Source: Enoplolaimus lenunculus
Taxonomy: Eukaryota; Nematoda; Enoplea; Enoplida; Thoracostomopsidae
Assembly (NCBI GenBank): GCA_030248215.1
Contig: JASANG010001590.1
Location: forward strand, 1 to 64,000
DNA length: 64,000 nt
Direction of reading: 5' to 3'
Shown here: positions 53,681 through 64,000 of the stretch, piece after piece
Layout: the number at the start of each line of letters is the position of its first letter
Position numbering within the stretch: the first letter of the stretch is position 1
The notes under the pieces: model-generated
Database searches by the model: none
Seen by the model: the letters and a program-made list of their open reading frames with translations, nothing else
Told to the model about the DNA's origin: nothing
Position numbers and translations under genes: made by a program

Positions 53681-54904
53681 CCGTATCAAGGGCGTAGCCA
53701 GGATAGGGGGCAAGGGGCCATCCCCTCTACAGTGGTTTTGGAAAAATTTCATTTTTGAAAGAATTGAAACTTGGATGTACTGTGCGTTTCACTCCAAAAC
53801 ACTAGTTGTTGATATTTTCCTATTAACTGAACCGGCATTGCTTTAGTGGTATATGTACCAAAATTTATTTTCTCACGCGTTGTTGTGTGTAGTGACTGTT
53901 TTTGTACCGCGTATTTCAATCAAGAACTTTTGTATAACCAACGCACGCAGTATTGCGAGTTTCATTGATTATCGCTGTTTAGAAATAACGACAATTTGTT
54001 GCATAAACCTGGATCAGGTAAGGGAGAATTTTACATAAAAAGACATTAAAAAACATCTTTCAATAATCTTATGTAGTGATGGGAAATGAGCATCGTATAT
54101 TTTTTCATATCCCGATATCCGCTAATTTGTATCGGACATTTATCCGGATATGAGTTATTAAATTTCTATTTCGGATAACCAAAACATTTGGTTTAGAAGA
54201 TTGGTACTACTGGCTAATAAAAACTAGAGATGACCACCTGAATAAACATTGCCAGTGGAAGCGCCCCCCTCCCACCGTACACCCCCGAATTGGAAGGGAT
54301 GATCGACCATATGCTGCTGGCTAGCAAACAACACAGCATGGATTGCATATATTGCATATGCACCATGACAACCATGTCCCACATGCTCACAATAGACATC
54401 AGGCCCCGGTATTTTAACTTACCGGATATTTTTAACCTTAAGTCACCTCTATATTAGTTTTAAAATAGTGGAATAGAGTCATTGTTATAGTGTGAAAAAT
54501 TCACCGGTGAGATGATAAGCTTCGTCATAGAAACACTTTGAAGCTACGTATACGTTTTATTTGAATGCCATCTAGAATTAGATTTAAATTAATTATCCGG
54601 CTCCGGTGATATATTAGGGTATACGACTCCGGCTTTTTTGGTATTTTGATTGAAAATACTTTCATTTTAAAGTAATTTCGAATATACAAAGTTGAACATA
54701 AAACTAACTAGCTATGAAAATTAAACGAATCACCGTCCAACTTATAAATTTATGTGGGCGCTGGCCTGACGATGTCCATTGTTCTGTTTGATCACCTTGC
54801 TACACTGAGTCACTTATAACCGGAATTATACATCATCATGTATTGTATGCGAGCATAAATGATAGCCTGCTCGTTGGTCATTTAAATTTGTGTCGCACAT
54901 GTGA

Positions 54905-57777
54905 TGATGACTCGTGATAACCTCTATTCTTGATTTAGTGTTAACTAATTCGCCTGACAGTATTCATAATCTAGAAGTGGGTGAACCATTTTCTATTAGC
55001 GATCACAGATGTATAGTATTCGATATTGTTGGTTCAAAAGATAGTTCTGAGCAGCCACCAACGAGAGACTTTTCCAGAATGGATCCATCTATTTCAGCTT
55101 TTTTATTGAAAATTAATTGGTTTGAACTATTGTCAAAGTGTCAATCAGTCGAAGACATGTGGTGTATTTTCAAAAATTATGTAATGCAAGCTATTAACAT
55201 GTTTGTTCCTTTTACGTGTATTTCGTCGCAAAAAACAAAAATATCCTAACTATATATTACGAGAAGTACCGCTGAAGCATAAATTATGGGAAAAACGTGC
55301 TAGATTGCTTGGCTTAGAATCATATAAAATTCAGTCAGTTAAAGTAAATAAACTAATTTCCGATCATCAATCAAAACTGCATAGCAGAATTTTGGAGTCG
55401 AATGATATAAACCAGGTGTTTAGCTTTGTCAGAAAACAAAGACGAGTTCAAGATATTGGTGTTGCTTCTTTGCAAAATAAATATGGAAATTTGTTATTTG
55501 ACCATTATAAAATTGCCAATATCTTAAATGATCATTATTCGAGTGTCTTTTGTGTTGATGATAACATGGTACCTGAATTTTCACCATTTGTTCGTGATTG
55601 TATATTTGATATTAATCTGTCTATAAATGATGTTGCAACGACATTACGTGACCTGAATCCAAAGAAAAGTCACACACCTGACGGTATACCAAACGTATTA
55701 CTGAAGAATTTATATGCAGAAATATAGACGATCATTAGTGACTGGAACAGTTCCTAGAGATTGGAGACTGGCACATGTGGTACCTATCTTCAAAAAAGGT
55801 GATCGAACATTAGCAGTTAATTATAGACCGATTTCTTTAACGAGCTCTGTCTGCAGGGTGCTTGAAAGAATTATCTATAAAGAGTTGATGAACTTTTTAG
55901 TTCGAAATAGACTGATCTCTGAATTTCAACATGGTTTTCTAGGGAAAAGATCAACATGCACTCAGCTCTAAGATTTAAATAACGATATAGCTAAGTCGAT
56001 CGATAGTAAATTGGCAACTGATGTTGTCTACATAGATTTTAGTAAAGCGTTCGATAAAGTGTCACACAAAAAACTTTTGCAGAAATTAGCTCGTTTAGGC
56101 GTCTGTGGAGCATTATTTAACTGGTTTCAGAATTTTTTGACCAACAGGCAGCAGTGTGTTAAGGTTGGTACACATTTTTCTCAACTGAGTCCTGTCTTGT
56201 CTGGAGTCCCGCAGGGATCAGTACTAGGTCCCTTGCTGTTTTTGATATATATTAATGATTTATGTACAGTTATTAAGTGGTCCAAGATTAAGCAGTTTGC
56301 AGACGATGCTAAATTTTATAGTGAAATAAAAAATGAATCAGATATGATGTTTCTTCAACAAGATTTAGATGCTGTAGTACGTTGGTCTTTAGTGTGGCAA
56401 CTCCCAATTGCTATCACTAAATGCCAAGCAATGAGGTACGGTTCAGCTATCACTGCGCGTAGATCTTATTACATAGATGGTACAGAACTTTGTTCGAAAC
56501 AAGAAGCTTGTGATCTTGGTGTTATGTTCAATGAAGGCTTTAAATCTTCTTCACATGTGAATACTATCTGCAGAAAAGCTTATAACGTTATCAATATTTT
56601 ATTTAGATCTTTTCCACAGAGCAATAATAAATCGATTCTAGTCGCGTATAAAAGTTTTGTTTTGCCAATATTGGAATATTGTTCTCCCGTCTGGTCGCCT
56701 TATTTACTGGGTGACATTGACAAGATAGAAAAAGTTCAGCGATATTTTACACGGCGAGTGTGCACTAGACATGGTATGACAAATTTAACATATCTTGAGC
56801 GTCTGTCTATGTTAGATCTAAAACCATTGGAACGTAGAAGATTAATTAACGACTTATGTGCTATAAAATAGTGCATAATGAGGTTGATATATAATTCAAT
56901 GACTTTTTTGCAATGAAACGTGATCCCAGAACTCGTGGACACTCTCTGAAATTGTTTGTCTGCAGTAACAGGTCCGATATCGGTAAATATTGTTTTGCCA
57001 AAAGAGTTGTGCGTATCTGGAATTCGTTGCCTGAAACTATATGTGATTTGCCTCTAGTCACTGCTTCGAATTGCACTAACTTTAGAAAGCGGTTAGATAA
57101 AATAAACCTGGACCAATGGTTTAAATTTTCTAGGTAATATGCATGACTAGCCTTTGTTTGTTTATCATTTGTTTGTTTATTGTTTGCTTACCATTTGTAA
57201 GGATGTATGTAAGTGGGTGTTTTTCTGCCCCTTTACATTCTTTCCACCCTCCCGGCGTTCGTTAGTGAATTTATACTTGTTCTTTTTATGTTTTGTTTTC
57301 CGCCAATGCTATGTTTTTCTGTTTAGTTTCTGTATATATAAAAACCCTCGTTATTCAATTTTATTGCAATATTTTGTTTGGATACACTGTTTTGCTTTTG
57401 CTATACACCTATATTACTGTTTAGAACGTTTTGTGTACAGGGCGATTGAGTATTCTCTGGGTCGCAGGTGCTGGATCGGGGTTGGCGACCCCCAGCGTCT
57501 TGCGGGTTGGAGAATACTCAATTGTACCATGTGGCTGTGGAATAAATGTAAAAAACTGGATAAGGGAAGGCGTTCTCTGAAAGCGTATCTGTACTATCGT
57601 AGCTGCCGACAGTTCATTCTTTCGTAGCATACAATGTTTAAGAACTAGTTCGCACCATTGTCAAAAAATTAATAGATTCGCCATTTAAACAATGTTACTG
57701 TTTTTTCTCTGCGCCTTGTCTTATTTGCCGGGTTGGTTGGTGGGAACTTATTCTTATTCTTATTCTTCTTATAACCA
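54905..57777 (+). mobile_element. 5'-truncated non-LTR retrotransposon (LINE), CR1/L2-like
   Basis: Begins inside the end of the APE-type endonuclease (ITSILDLVLTNSPDS...ISDHRCIVFDI). It continues through a linker and a reverse transcriptase with the fingers motif NYRPISLTS, VVYIDFSKAFDKVSH, GVPQGSVLGPLLFLIYINDL and the catalytic FADDAKF. The C-terminal tail is VVRIWNSLPETICDLPLVTA, then FRKRLDKINL, typical of CR1/L2/Rex-type LINEs. Frames change near 55240, 55720 and 56870, and there is an in-frame stop at 55969-55971, so the copy is dead. The coding part ends about 57137. A T-rich 3' UTR follows, with a hairpin at 57445-57523 and a tail of TTATTCTTATTCTTATTCTT type ending near 57777. A member of the plain LINE class, probably fairly young given few breaks. 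Confidence 0.92.
57445..57523 (+). other. Hairpin in the LINE 3' UTR
   Basis: ATTGAGTATTCTC (57445-57457) and GAGAATACTCAAT (57511-57523) are perfect 13-bp inverted repeats. Inside them GGGTCGC and GCGGGTTGG-type sequence plus GGGTTGGCGACCCCC can extend the fold. The loop is GC-rich in a T-rich UTR. It may be the RNA structure recognised by the LINE's own reverse transcriptase, by analogy with other LINEs. Confidence 0.7.
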
Positions 57778-58240
57778 AAACCAAGTTAATACGTTTACAA
57801 AAACATAAAGGTATTTTTATAGGTGACCTGAACGCCGAACGATACTATAATCCCAGCCAAGGTTACGTTAAAACTATGTTACTATTAAGATGAAGCCTAA
57901 GCCCAAGCGTAAGCAAAAGTATTTATTTGGATAATGCTCATTTGCGGTGTGGCGAAAAACTGTATTAATATTTAAGCGTTTAGCTAGTGATTTTTTAAGA
58001 ACAATACAAAAGCGGACGGATCCATTGGGCCACACAGGATCAATTGCAAATTTTCGTATAGCGTTCGTTTTGCTCGTGCGCTTGTCTGCATTAATATATG
58101 TCGCGCGGTTCTCTCGTTGATTAATTTTTGGATCCATCACTTGTAAGCATGTCAGACATGCTTGTTCGTTATGTGCATATGCAATATAGGGCAGTGTGTG
58201 AGAACTGCACGGTCGGGACGACCCTTTTCGCCGAAAGATA
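57778..58240. other. Intergenic stretch between the LINE and HGSNAT
   Basis: Contains a short GCCTAAGCCCAAGCGTAAGC fragment of the GGCC MITE family (about 57893) and no recognised gene. Confidence 0.4.
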
Positions 58241-58313
58241 TGGCCACGCCAGGAATCGAACCTCAGACCTCTCGCTCACGAGTCAAGCGCGCTACTCATT
58301 ACACCACGTGGCC
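58241..58313 (-). tRNA. tRNA-like gene, possible tRNA-Thr(CGT), or SINE head
   Basis: The minus strand folds with a perfect 7-bp acceptor stem (GGCCACG/CGTGGCC), discriminator A, a D stem GTGT/GCGC, an anticodon arm CTTGA-CTCGTGA-GCGAG (anticodon CGT), and a T arm around TTCGATT. The B box GGTTCGATTCC is perfect. One T-stem mismatch and one weak pair closing the anticodon loop remain. The acceptor stem argues for a real or recently active tRNA gene; the nearby ATGTGCATATGCAATATAGG, which resembles sequence near 54343-54362, argues for a SINE. No CCA is encoded. Confidence 0.6.
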
Positions 58314-58594
58314 GATATCCTAATTTCCTCTGGTGGTATATGTGCACGAGATGTATATGTCTTAACATTACACACTCTGCACATACACAAGCCGCGTATA
58401 CTCACACAGTGCACTGTATGTATACTATCCGGCAGCATACGGTCGACACAAGGTGTGAAGTCCCGGATCCTCCCAAGACTGGCACCACAGTATTCTATGA
58501 ATCAGTTAGTAACAGATACAGCAGGTAAAATACGTGACAACTCTATTTTGGAAAATTGTGTACATATAATTTTTACTTACCACATTAACTGAAG

Positions 58595-61500
58595 ATGAAT
58601 TCTGATGAGCTTCCTTTGGATCGTGCCTTGTTAAAGATATTGCCAGATAATATCGTCGGGGAATACTCGGTTTTGGCACAAAGTGCTGAATGTTTCAGAG
58701 TAAGCCTTTAATGAGAAGAGACATTTTATTCACATGTGTATTGTGCATGTTACATTTACGATGGAATGTATAAATTTTTCGTGTTTTGTATGCTACGTTT
58801 TGGTGTTTTGTATATAGTTCTGTTGTAATATATTATGATTTGGCATGGCTTTTTCAGTTTTCTTTTTAGTGCCTTTTGGTGCCGGTGTGGCACTCAAATG
58901 CTTCCAGTCAACAAGAGGTCATTGTAAATACTTCGTTTGCAACACAGTGGTCTGTGACCATTCACAAACATAAATCTGACGAAATTTGGCATAATTGCAG
59001 GTAATTACCATAATTGCAATACCACACAATTACAGTGCGAGTAAAAAGGTATTCAGCACAGTTATTGTGGAATCACTTATGGAGTTCTTATATTTAGCAT
59101 TTCGTACATTTGATATTAACAAATTTTAATTTCTTGTATAAATTAGTTTGTGCGCATCTGTACGTATGGTTTTATTAAGTGCTAAAATAAGTAGTAGTCG
59201 TTCATTTAACTTTTCAGATGCAAATTGTGATTAAGTGGAGCTAAAATTTAAGATTATCCAAATTTAAATAAATGTAGCATTGATAGGTTCCGTTTAGCAC
59301 CAAACATGGTATATATTGTTTGTCTTATTTGCACAGCGGTGTATACCACTTTAAAGAATTTGGCGAGTTCAATTTGACTATTGATGGAATTTCAAAGTCC
59401 TGTGATCTGCGAGTATCGAAGCCCGGTGTGAATAGCGCTTTACGTAAGAGTACCTACATGTTAGCGTGACTTTAGGGAGAAGCGCACAAGTTTTGCATTT
59501 GCATGTACCTATTAGTAATTTTCACCTGAACAACTTTCAAGTCCACCTATAGCAGTTTTGTTGCATGAAAAGAAAAATTGTAGCTACGTTTTTGCAAACA
59601 TTTGTGCCATTGTTTTATGTAGAGTATGTTTTCAGCGTTACGTTCTTCATGCAAACTTTAATGTGGTTTGTTGTTCAGGGGCATTAGTGCTTCATTCAGA
59701 TGTATTGTTTTCGGTATTCTATTATTAAAATTATGGTTTTCAGCGATCCTGCTTGCTGTATTGGTTTATGTCGGTTTGGCTGTACTTTGGAGTGTATCAA
59801 GGATATTATCTCGCAAATGGCGTAAACATACAAAGGATGTGCAGTATGACTTGCATGATAACGATAATGTAAGCGGAATTTGTTTGGGTTTGTATATATG
59901 CATCGAATTTTAAGTTGACATGGGGCATTCAAGAACGCATAAGTGTTTTAAATTTTTAAACAAAAATGCTTTCGTTATATAGACCATGTATTTTTGTACG
60001 TTATGATAAATAGTTTTTGTTTTTCAGCAAGATATTCCACCCGGATCTCCTCAGCGTTTACTGCAAGAAACAAAAGAACAAACTAGTGCGAAAAAGAAAG
60101 CTAGGCTACGCTCTTTGGATACATTTCGAGGGTATCTCCGGCAGTGTTTTATTTATTGCTGTTAACGTAATTGTAACAAGTTCTTATGTAATGTTTTCTT
60201 AGCTTTGCTATACTTATACTAATACATGTTAACACAGCACACATTACTTAACCGTTTTAGGATGTGTTTGTATGCGAAGCAGTGACTTAAAACTTAAAGT
60301 CGTACTTAGTTACGTGTGCATACAGAAAGGTCGGCAGCGCTCAGTGAATATAAGCGTAGATCTAGAGTTTTAAGCGTGCGGCTTAAATTTTTAAAAATAT
60401 ATTGAAGCGTTCAATTTTTAGCATAAGCATAGTAATCATGATATTTGTCAATTATGGCGGTGGATCGTATTGGTATTTTAATCATTCTGCGTGGAACGGG
60501 TTAACCGTTGCTGATTTGGTTTTTCCTTGGTAAGTCTGTTCGCGATTTTAATTTTGGAATTATTTTTTTATTTTAGTGAAAATACTAGGAATTAAATTAT
60601 TTGCTATGTAGATACGTACCATTTGGTAGTAGGTGTCGTGTCTACTGGCTTTTGCTTGTATACTTCGTTAGGGTGGTTGGACACTGGTAGGACCATGGAA
60701 AAGTTGTTCACCATGTGATTTTCGTCAATTGAAAATTACAACCCGCTATATTCGTATTCGCTGTGTTTTCTGTAATTTAACACAGGTTTACGTTCATTAT
60801 GGGAACGTCTATGGCAATTTCGCTCAACTCACAATTCCGACGTGGAAACAGTCGTTTAAAACTTTGTCAGCGTGTTGTTGTTCGTAGTGCAAAATTGTTT
60901 CTCTTAGGATTATTTCTAAATTCAGATGGAGGTGTGTTGAATTTTTAGTTTATATTGTGGTATTTTAAGTCGTAAATTTTGAAGCTGTATAGTACTATTG
61001 ACTGCCGTTTCGATTTAAGGCAGCTATTTGATGACAGAGATATTAATGTACTGGGTTTGATTGAAGCACGAAGTGTGTATTTGTTTGAAATATTGAATTT
61101 TCACCCACTTCTTAAAAACGTGAAATTTTAAAACTTCACCGCAAACTTTACCCGAGTCTACTATAAATATCTCCGCTCCAGCAGAAAGCCAATTTAGATT
61201 AAATACAAAAATGTCTAGCTTCTCGTTCACTTTACTGGCGAGGATTTTGTGATTATAGTTTTTGTTTGGCTTCTTGGTCGCCTACTAGAAACAAGATGAA
61301 TCGCTCATTGAAGCAAAAATCAAACGTTGTATAAGGATGGAAACTAATGTTGCTCTTGGCTTCAGGGTCGCTTTGCTCTCGAGTTTAACTCCAGTATTAT
61401 ACATTACGCTTACGCACCTCCCTTAAGAAATTGCTCAATTCACCACTATCAAAAGTATAGGCGGACGAGTGAGTAACCCCCGTTTTTGCGTTAGCTGCGG

Positions 61501-63700
61501 CGATCCTGCTTCCAAATGTTTATTGGAACAGAGAATTTATTGAACCATAACTTAAAATATTGTAGTTATAAAATATATACAATACTTTTACAACCTTGAT
61601 TGTCTTGTGACCATCATTCCTAAACTGGCGGAAAACGTTAACGATGAAACCTTTTGCGTTAGCACGAAGATCTGGACTAATTTTGTACAAGTATAACACA
61701 CGTAAGACTCATGTCTAGAATTGGTTTTGAAAGTGAAGTTTAGTACTAGTGTAAGGATTGCGCTATGCTTGTCGTACGGTGCCGTCCGTCAACCGTACGG
61801 CGCCGTCCATCACCCATACGGCACCGCCGTCACCCATTCAGCACCGCCGTCACCCATACGGCACCCTCCATCACCCATACGGCACCGTCCGTCACCATAT
61901 AGTATATAACGTAAGTAATTCGCGTACGATACCGCGCCATGGCGTACGATAAACTGACGGCGCCGCACGTGTGACGGACGGCGCAGTACGGGTGACAGAC
62001 GGCACCGGACGTCATCAAAAGTATAGCGCTACCCTAACTTGCTTTCGTTTTAGCAACAAATGTTTACACTTTACGGATTCCTGGGGTACTGCAACGATTT
62101 GCAATTGCGTATATTGTTATTGGTCTATTGAGATGTGCAACAATCGGGAGAGAGTTTTGCTGTTCTGTCACGGTTTGTGTTAAATAGCCGTATTCTGAAT
62201 TCTATGTAGCGAATATTAGCACTTAGTACCTAGTAAGCCGCGAAAGAAATATACTTTGTAAGTTGTGGATCTGTATTTTTTCTTCTGCTAAATTAAATTG
62301 TGTGCAGTCAGTGTGCATATTTTGAACTTCACAATTAACTTCATAAGTAACAAGACCTTTCGCTAACTACTGGTGGCAGGTGCTTTACGTATTTGAAATT
62401 ATAGGCCGTATTTGCAACGATTAATGTTTGCCTTGCTATTGCTATGTTTTGGGGAACAAATACAATGTTTATCATGGTCTTGTCTGTATTTCGGTGTCAC
62501 CAGACCAAATATTCCTGGTTTCTTATATATAGATAGTTTGGTTTAATATTTTAATGTTCTTCCAGGTTGATAAGAAATTGTCCGATTTGTTGGCATTTAT
62601 ATATAATTTTCTGTCTTGTATTTCAGGAAGCCAGTAAATTATTCACAGTGCGAGATATGATCTTGCTTTGGCCTGAGTGGATTGTGATCACGTGTTTTGT
62701 GCTCGTTCACGTCTGCCTTACATTTTTACTGCCTGTACCTGGCTGCCCAACGTGAGTTTTGCCTTTTTATTGTAAAAAAACATCCGGTAAATACTTGCTG
62801 TGTATAAGATGCAAACACAGCATTATTTTGCAATTTTACGTGTTGTGTATTTAAGCTGCACCTGTTTAGTTTACTTGAAAATTAATCACAGTGCTACAGT
62901 TCGGTGTTCACGGTTGCGACATCGTGTCGTAATCTAAAGATGTGCTCGAGTTTATTGCCTATTCTTATATTTTAAGGTATATACCGTGTATGTTTTAATT
63001 TTTTAGTGGTTACATCGGTCCAGGAGGGTACTCGATTGATCCTGACTTTGGAAATTGCACTGGGGGCGCTGCAGGATTTATTGATCAAGTGCTATTTGGT
63101 AAAAGCCACATATATCAAAGGCCTACATGCAAGGTTGGTTGAGTTATCAAAAATCGAAAAGTGTTTTAATTGTATTTTATTGGTAATAAGCATTTTTTAT
63201 ATTGTCACACATATTGTAATTGTATCGACATAAGCAAAATTATTTGTGATATAAAGCTAGCAAGCATAGTATAAAGAGCTAAAAAGATGAATATTTGCTT
63301 ATAATTTACTTATAATGATGTGCTTGGGTGTGATTGAGATACGGTTGGTTTTTCCGTGTTTGGGCAATTATAATCTGTGTTATGTTGGACACGTTGTGTG
63401 GATTTACTATTTTTACATGTTTGTTTTTAGCAAATTACGTATTTTTGCTTTGAGCTATATAAAATGCATAATTCATTGAACTATTGTGATGCTGATGAGA
63501 CGTATGCAGCCCACAGTCGCATAGCAAAATATTGGTAAAGATATATTTATAGAATCTGGTAAATATAGTTTGATTTATATTCTTAGCATTAATGAAAATG
63601 CTACTGTTTGCAGAAAATGTACAATAATCCTGGTCCGTATGACCCAGAAGGTGGACTTGGTTGTTTGACAACATTTGTGATTGTTTATTTAGGGTTGCAT
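58595..63700 (+). CDS. HGSNAT: Heparan-alpha-glucosaminide N-acetyltransferase, 5' part
   Basis: Eleven in-frame exons: 58595-58699, 58870-59000, 59337-59443, 59744-59868, 60028-60131, 60422-60529, 60786-60931, 62054-62172, 62627-62751, 63007-63133, 63614-63700. The enzyme is a multi-pass lysosomal membrane protein that transfers acetyl from cytosolic acetyl-CoA to terminal glucosamine of heparan sulfate in the lumen. The luminal domain ([17 protein letters not shown]...SCDLRV) leads to a first helix ([17 protein letters not shown]). Next come the cytosolic [10 protein letters not shown] and [20 protein letters not shown], with the His aligned to active-site H269 of the human enzyme, then [14 protein letters not shown]. 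Also present are [46 protein letters not shown] and [11 protein letters not shown]-terminal exons lie beyond the window. Exon 1 has no signal peptide, and an in-frame TAA lies just before the ATG, so an upstream exon may exist. Confidence 0.95.
61765..62025. repeat. GC-rich tandem and inverted repeat in HGSNAT intron 7
   Basis: About six units of CACCCATACGGCACCGCCGT type (roughly 17-20 bp) are followed, after an AT-rich spacer, by partly complementary GACGGACGGCGCAGTACGGG and GACAGACGGCACCGGACGTC. The closing AAAGTATAGCGCTACCCTAA resembles CGATAAGTATAGCACCACCC near 41730. Probably a MITE with internal tandem repeats. It sits about 30 bp before the exon 8 acceptor. Confidence 0.75.
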
Positions 63701-64000
63701 GTAAGTTATGTGCATAATGTTTAGTATTTATTAACACATATATAAGTTGGTGCAAGCATCTTTGATAGTGTTTGTTTCTTAGTCTTGTGTCGTACGTTGT
63801 AGCTTTACGGTGATCAAGTTTGAGTGGTTTGATGGAACATACGCCAGCTTTATAGAAATTTTTATAACAGCACGACAATAGTTATCAAAAATTTTTTATG
63901 CGTCGCTGTGATAGAAGCAATTGTTTTGATCGGATGTCAGTGTGGTGCTTCGTTAAAGAATACTGGTTTTATTAATCAATTAATTTTAGTCTTGTCATTT

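Noticed and set aside
57154-57627. 157-codon frame after the LINE
   Set aside because: It overlaps the T-rich 3' UTR of the LINE and reads as Phe/Leu/Cys-rich translation of T-rich DNA.
59713-59743. A 31-bp mini-intron in HGSNAT before [10 protein letters not shown]
   Set aside because: Splicing straight from 59443 to the acceptor at 59744 keeps the frame and gives the expected SALPILLAV. The tiny intron is unnecessary.

Overview
This is a 64 kb piece of an invertebrate animal genome. It is AT-rich, its genes have many introns with GT-AG borders, and most of the sequence is repeats. The protein-coding genes point to Metazoa: a cytoplasmic-type actin, mitochondrial ribosomal protein mS33, a cathepsin D-type protease, AROS/RPS19BP1 and lysosomal HGSNAT. 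The phylum cannot be fixed from this window. Short runs of TTAGGC, the hexamer of nematode telomeres, occur many times but sit inside transposons, so they do not by themselves identify a nematode.

Layout. 1-833 (minus): 5' part of an actin gene, running off the left edge. 973-1047: tRNA-like gene. 1.1-10.6 kb: repeats, mainly non-autonomous hAT-like DNA transposons, tandem duplications and minisatellites. 10657-13152 (minus): complete three-exon MRPS33 gene whose first intron opens with about 38 copies of a 25-bp unit that each repeat its own 5' splice site. 13.2-19 kb: MITEs and one unexplained short ORF. 19020-31305 (minus): eight-exon gene for a protein of about 1,939 residues, with a faint trithorax/KMT2-like motif but no catalytic domain. 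31.3-37.1 kb: repeats. 37.15-42.03 kb (plus): a gene for a two-helix membrane protein with a long Asn/His/Gln/Pro repeat. 43288-49800 (plus): complete nine-exon cathepsin D-like protease. 51438-52692 (minus): AROS/RPS19BP1-like gene. 53.4-57.8 kb: CR1/L2-like LINE fragment and a longer 5'-truncated LINE. 58595-63700 (plus): HGSNAT, running off the right edge.

The genes are unrelated housekeeping-type genes, not an operon or a pathway cluster. Gene models were built by joining exons whose reading frames and GT-AG borders agree, and by remembered family similarity. No alignment or transcript evidence was available. The most unusual structure is the reiterated splice-donor array in MRPS33 intron 1. 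Second is a hAT-like MITE family, with 8-bp target duplications in its best copies, that carries internal TTAGGC telomere-like arrays.
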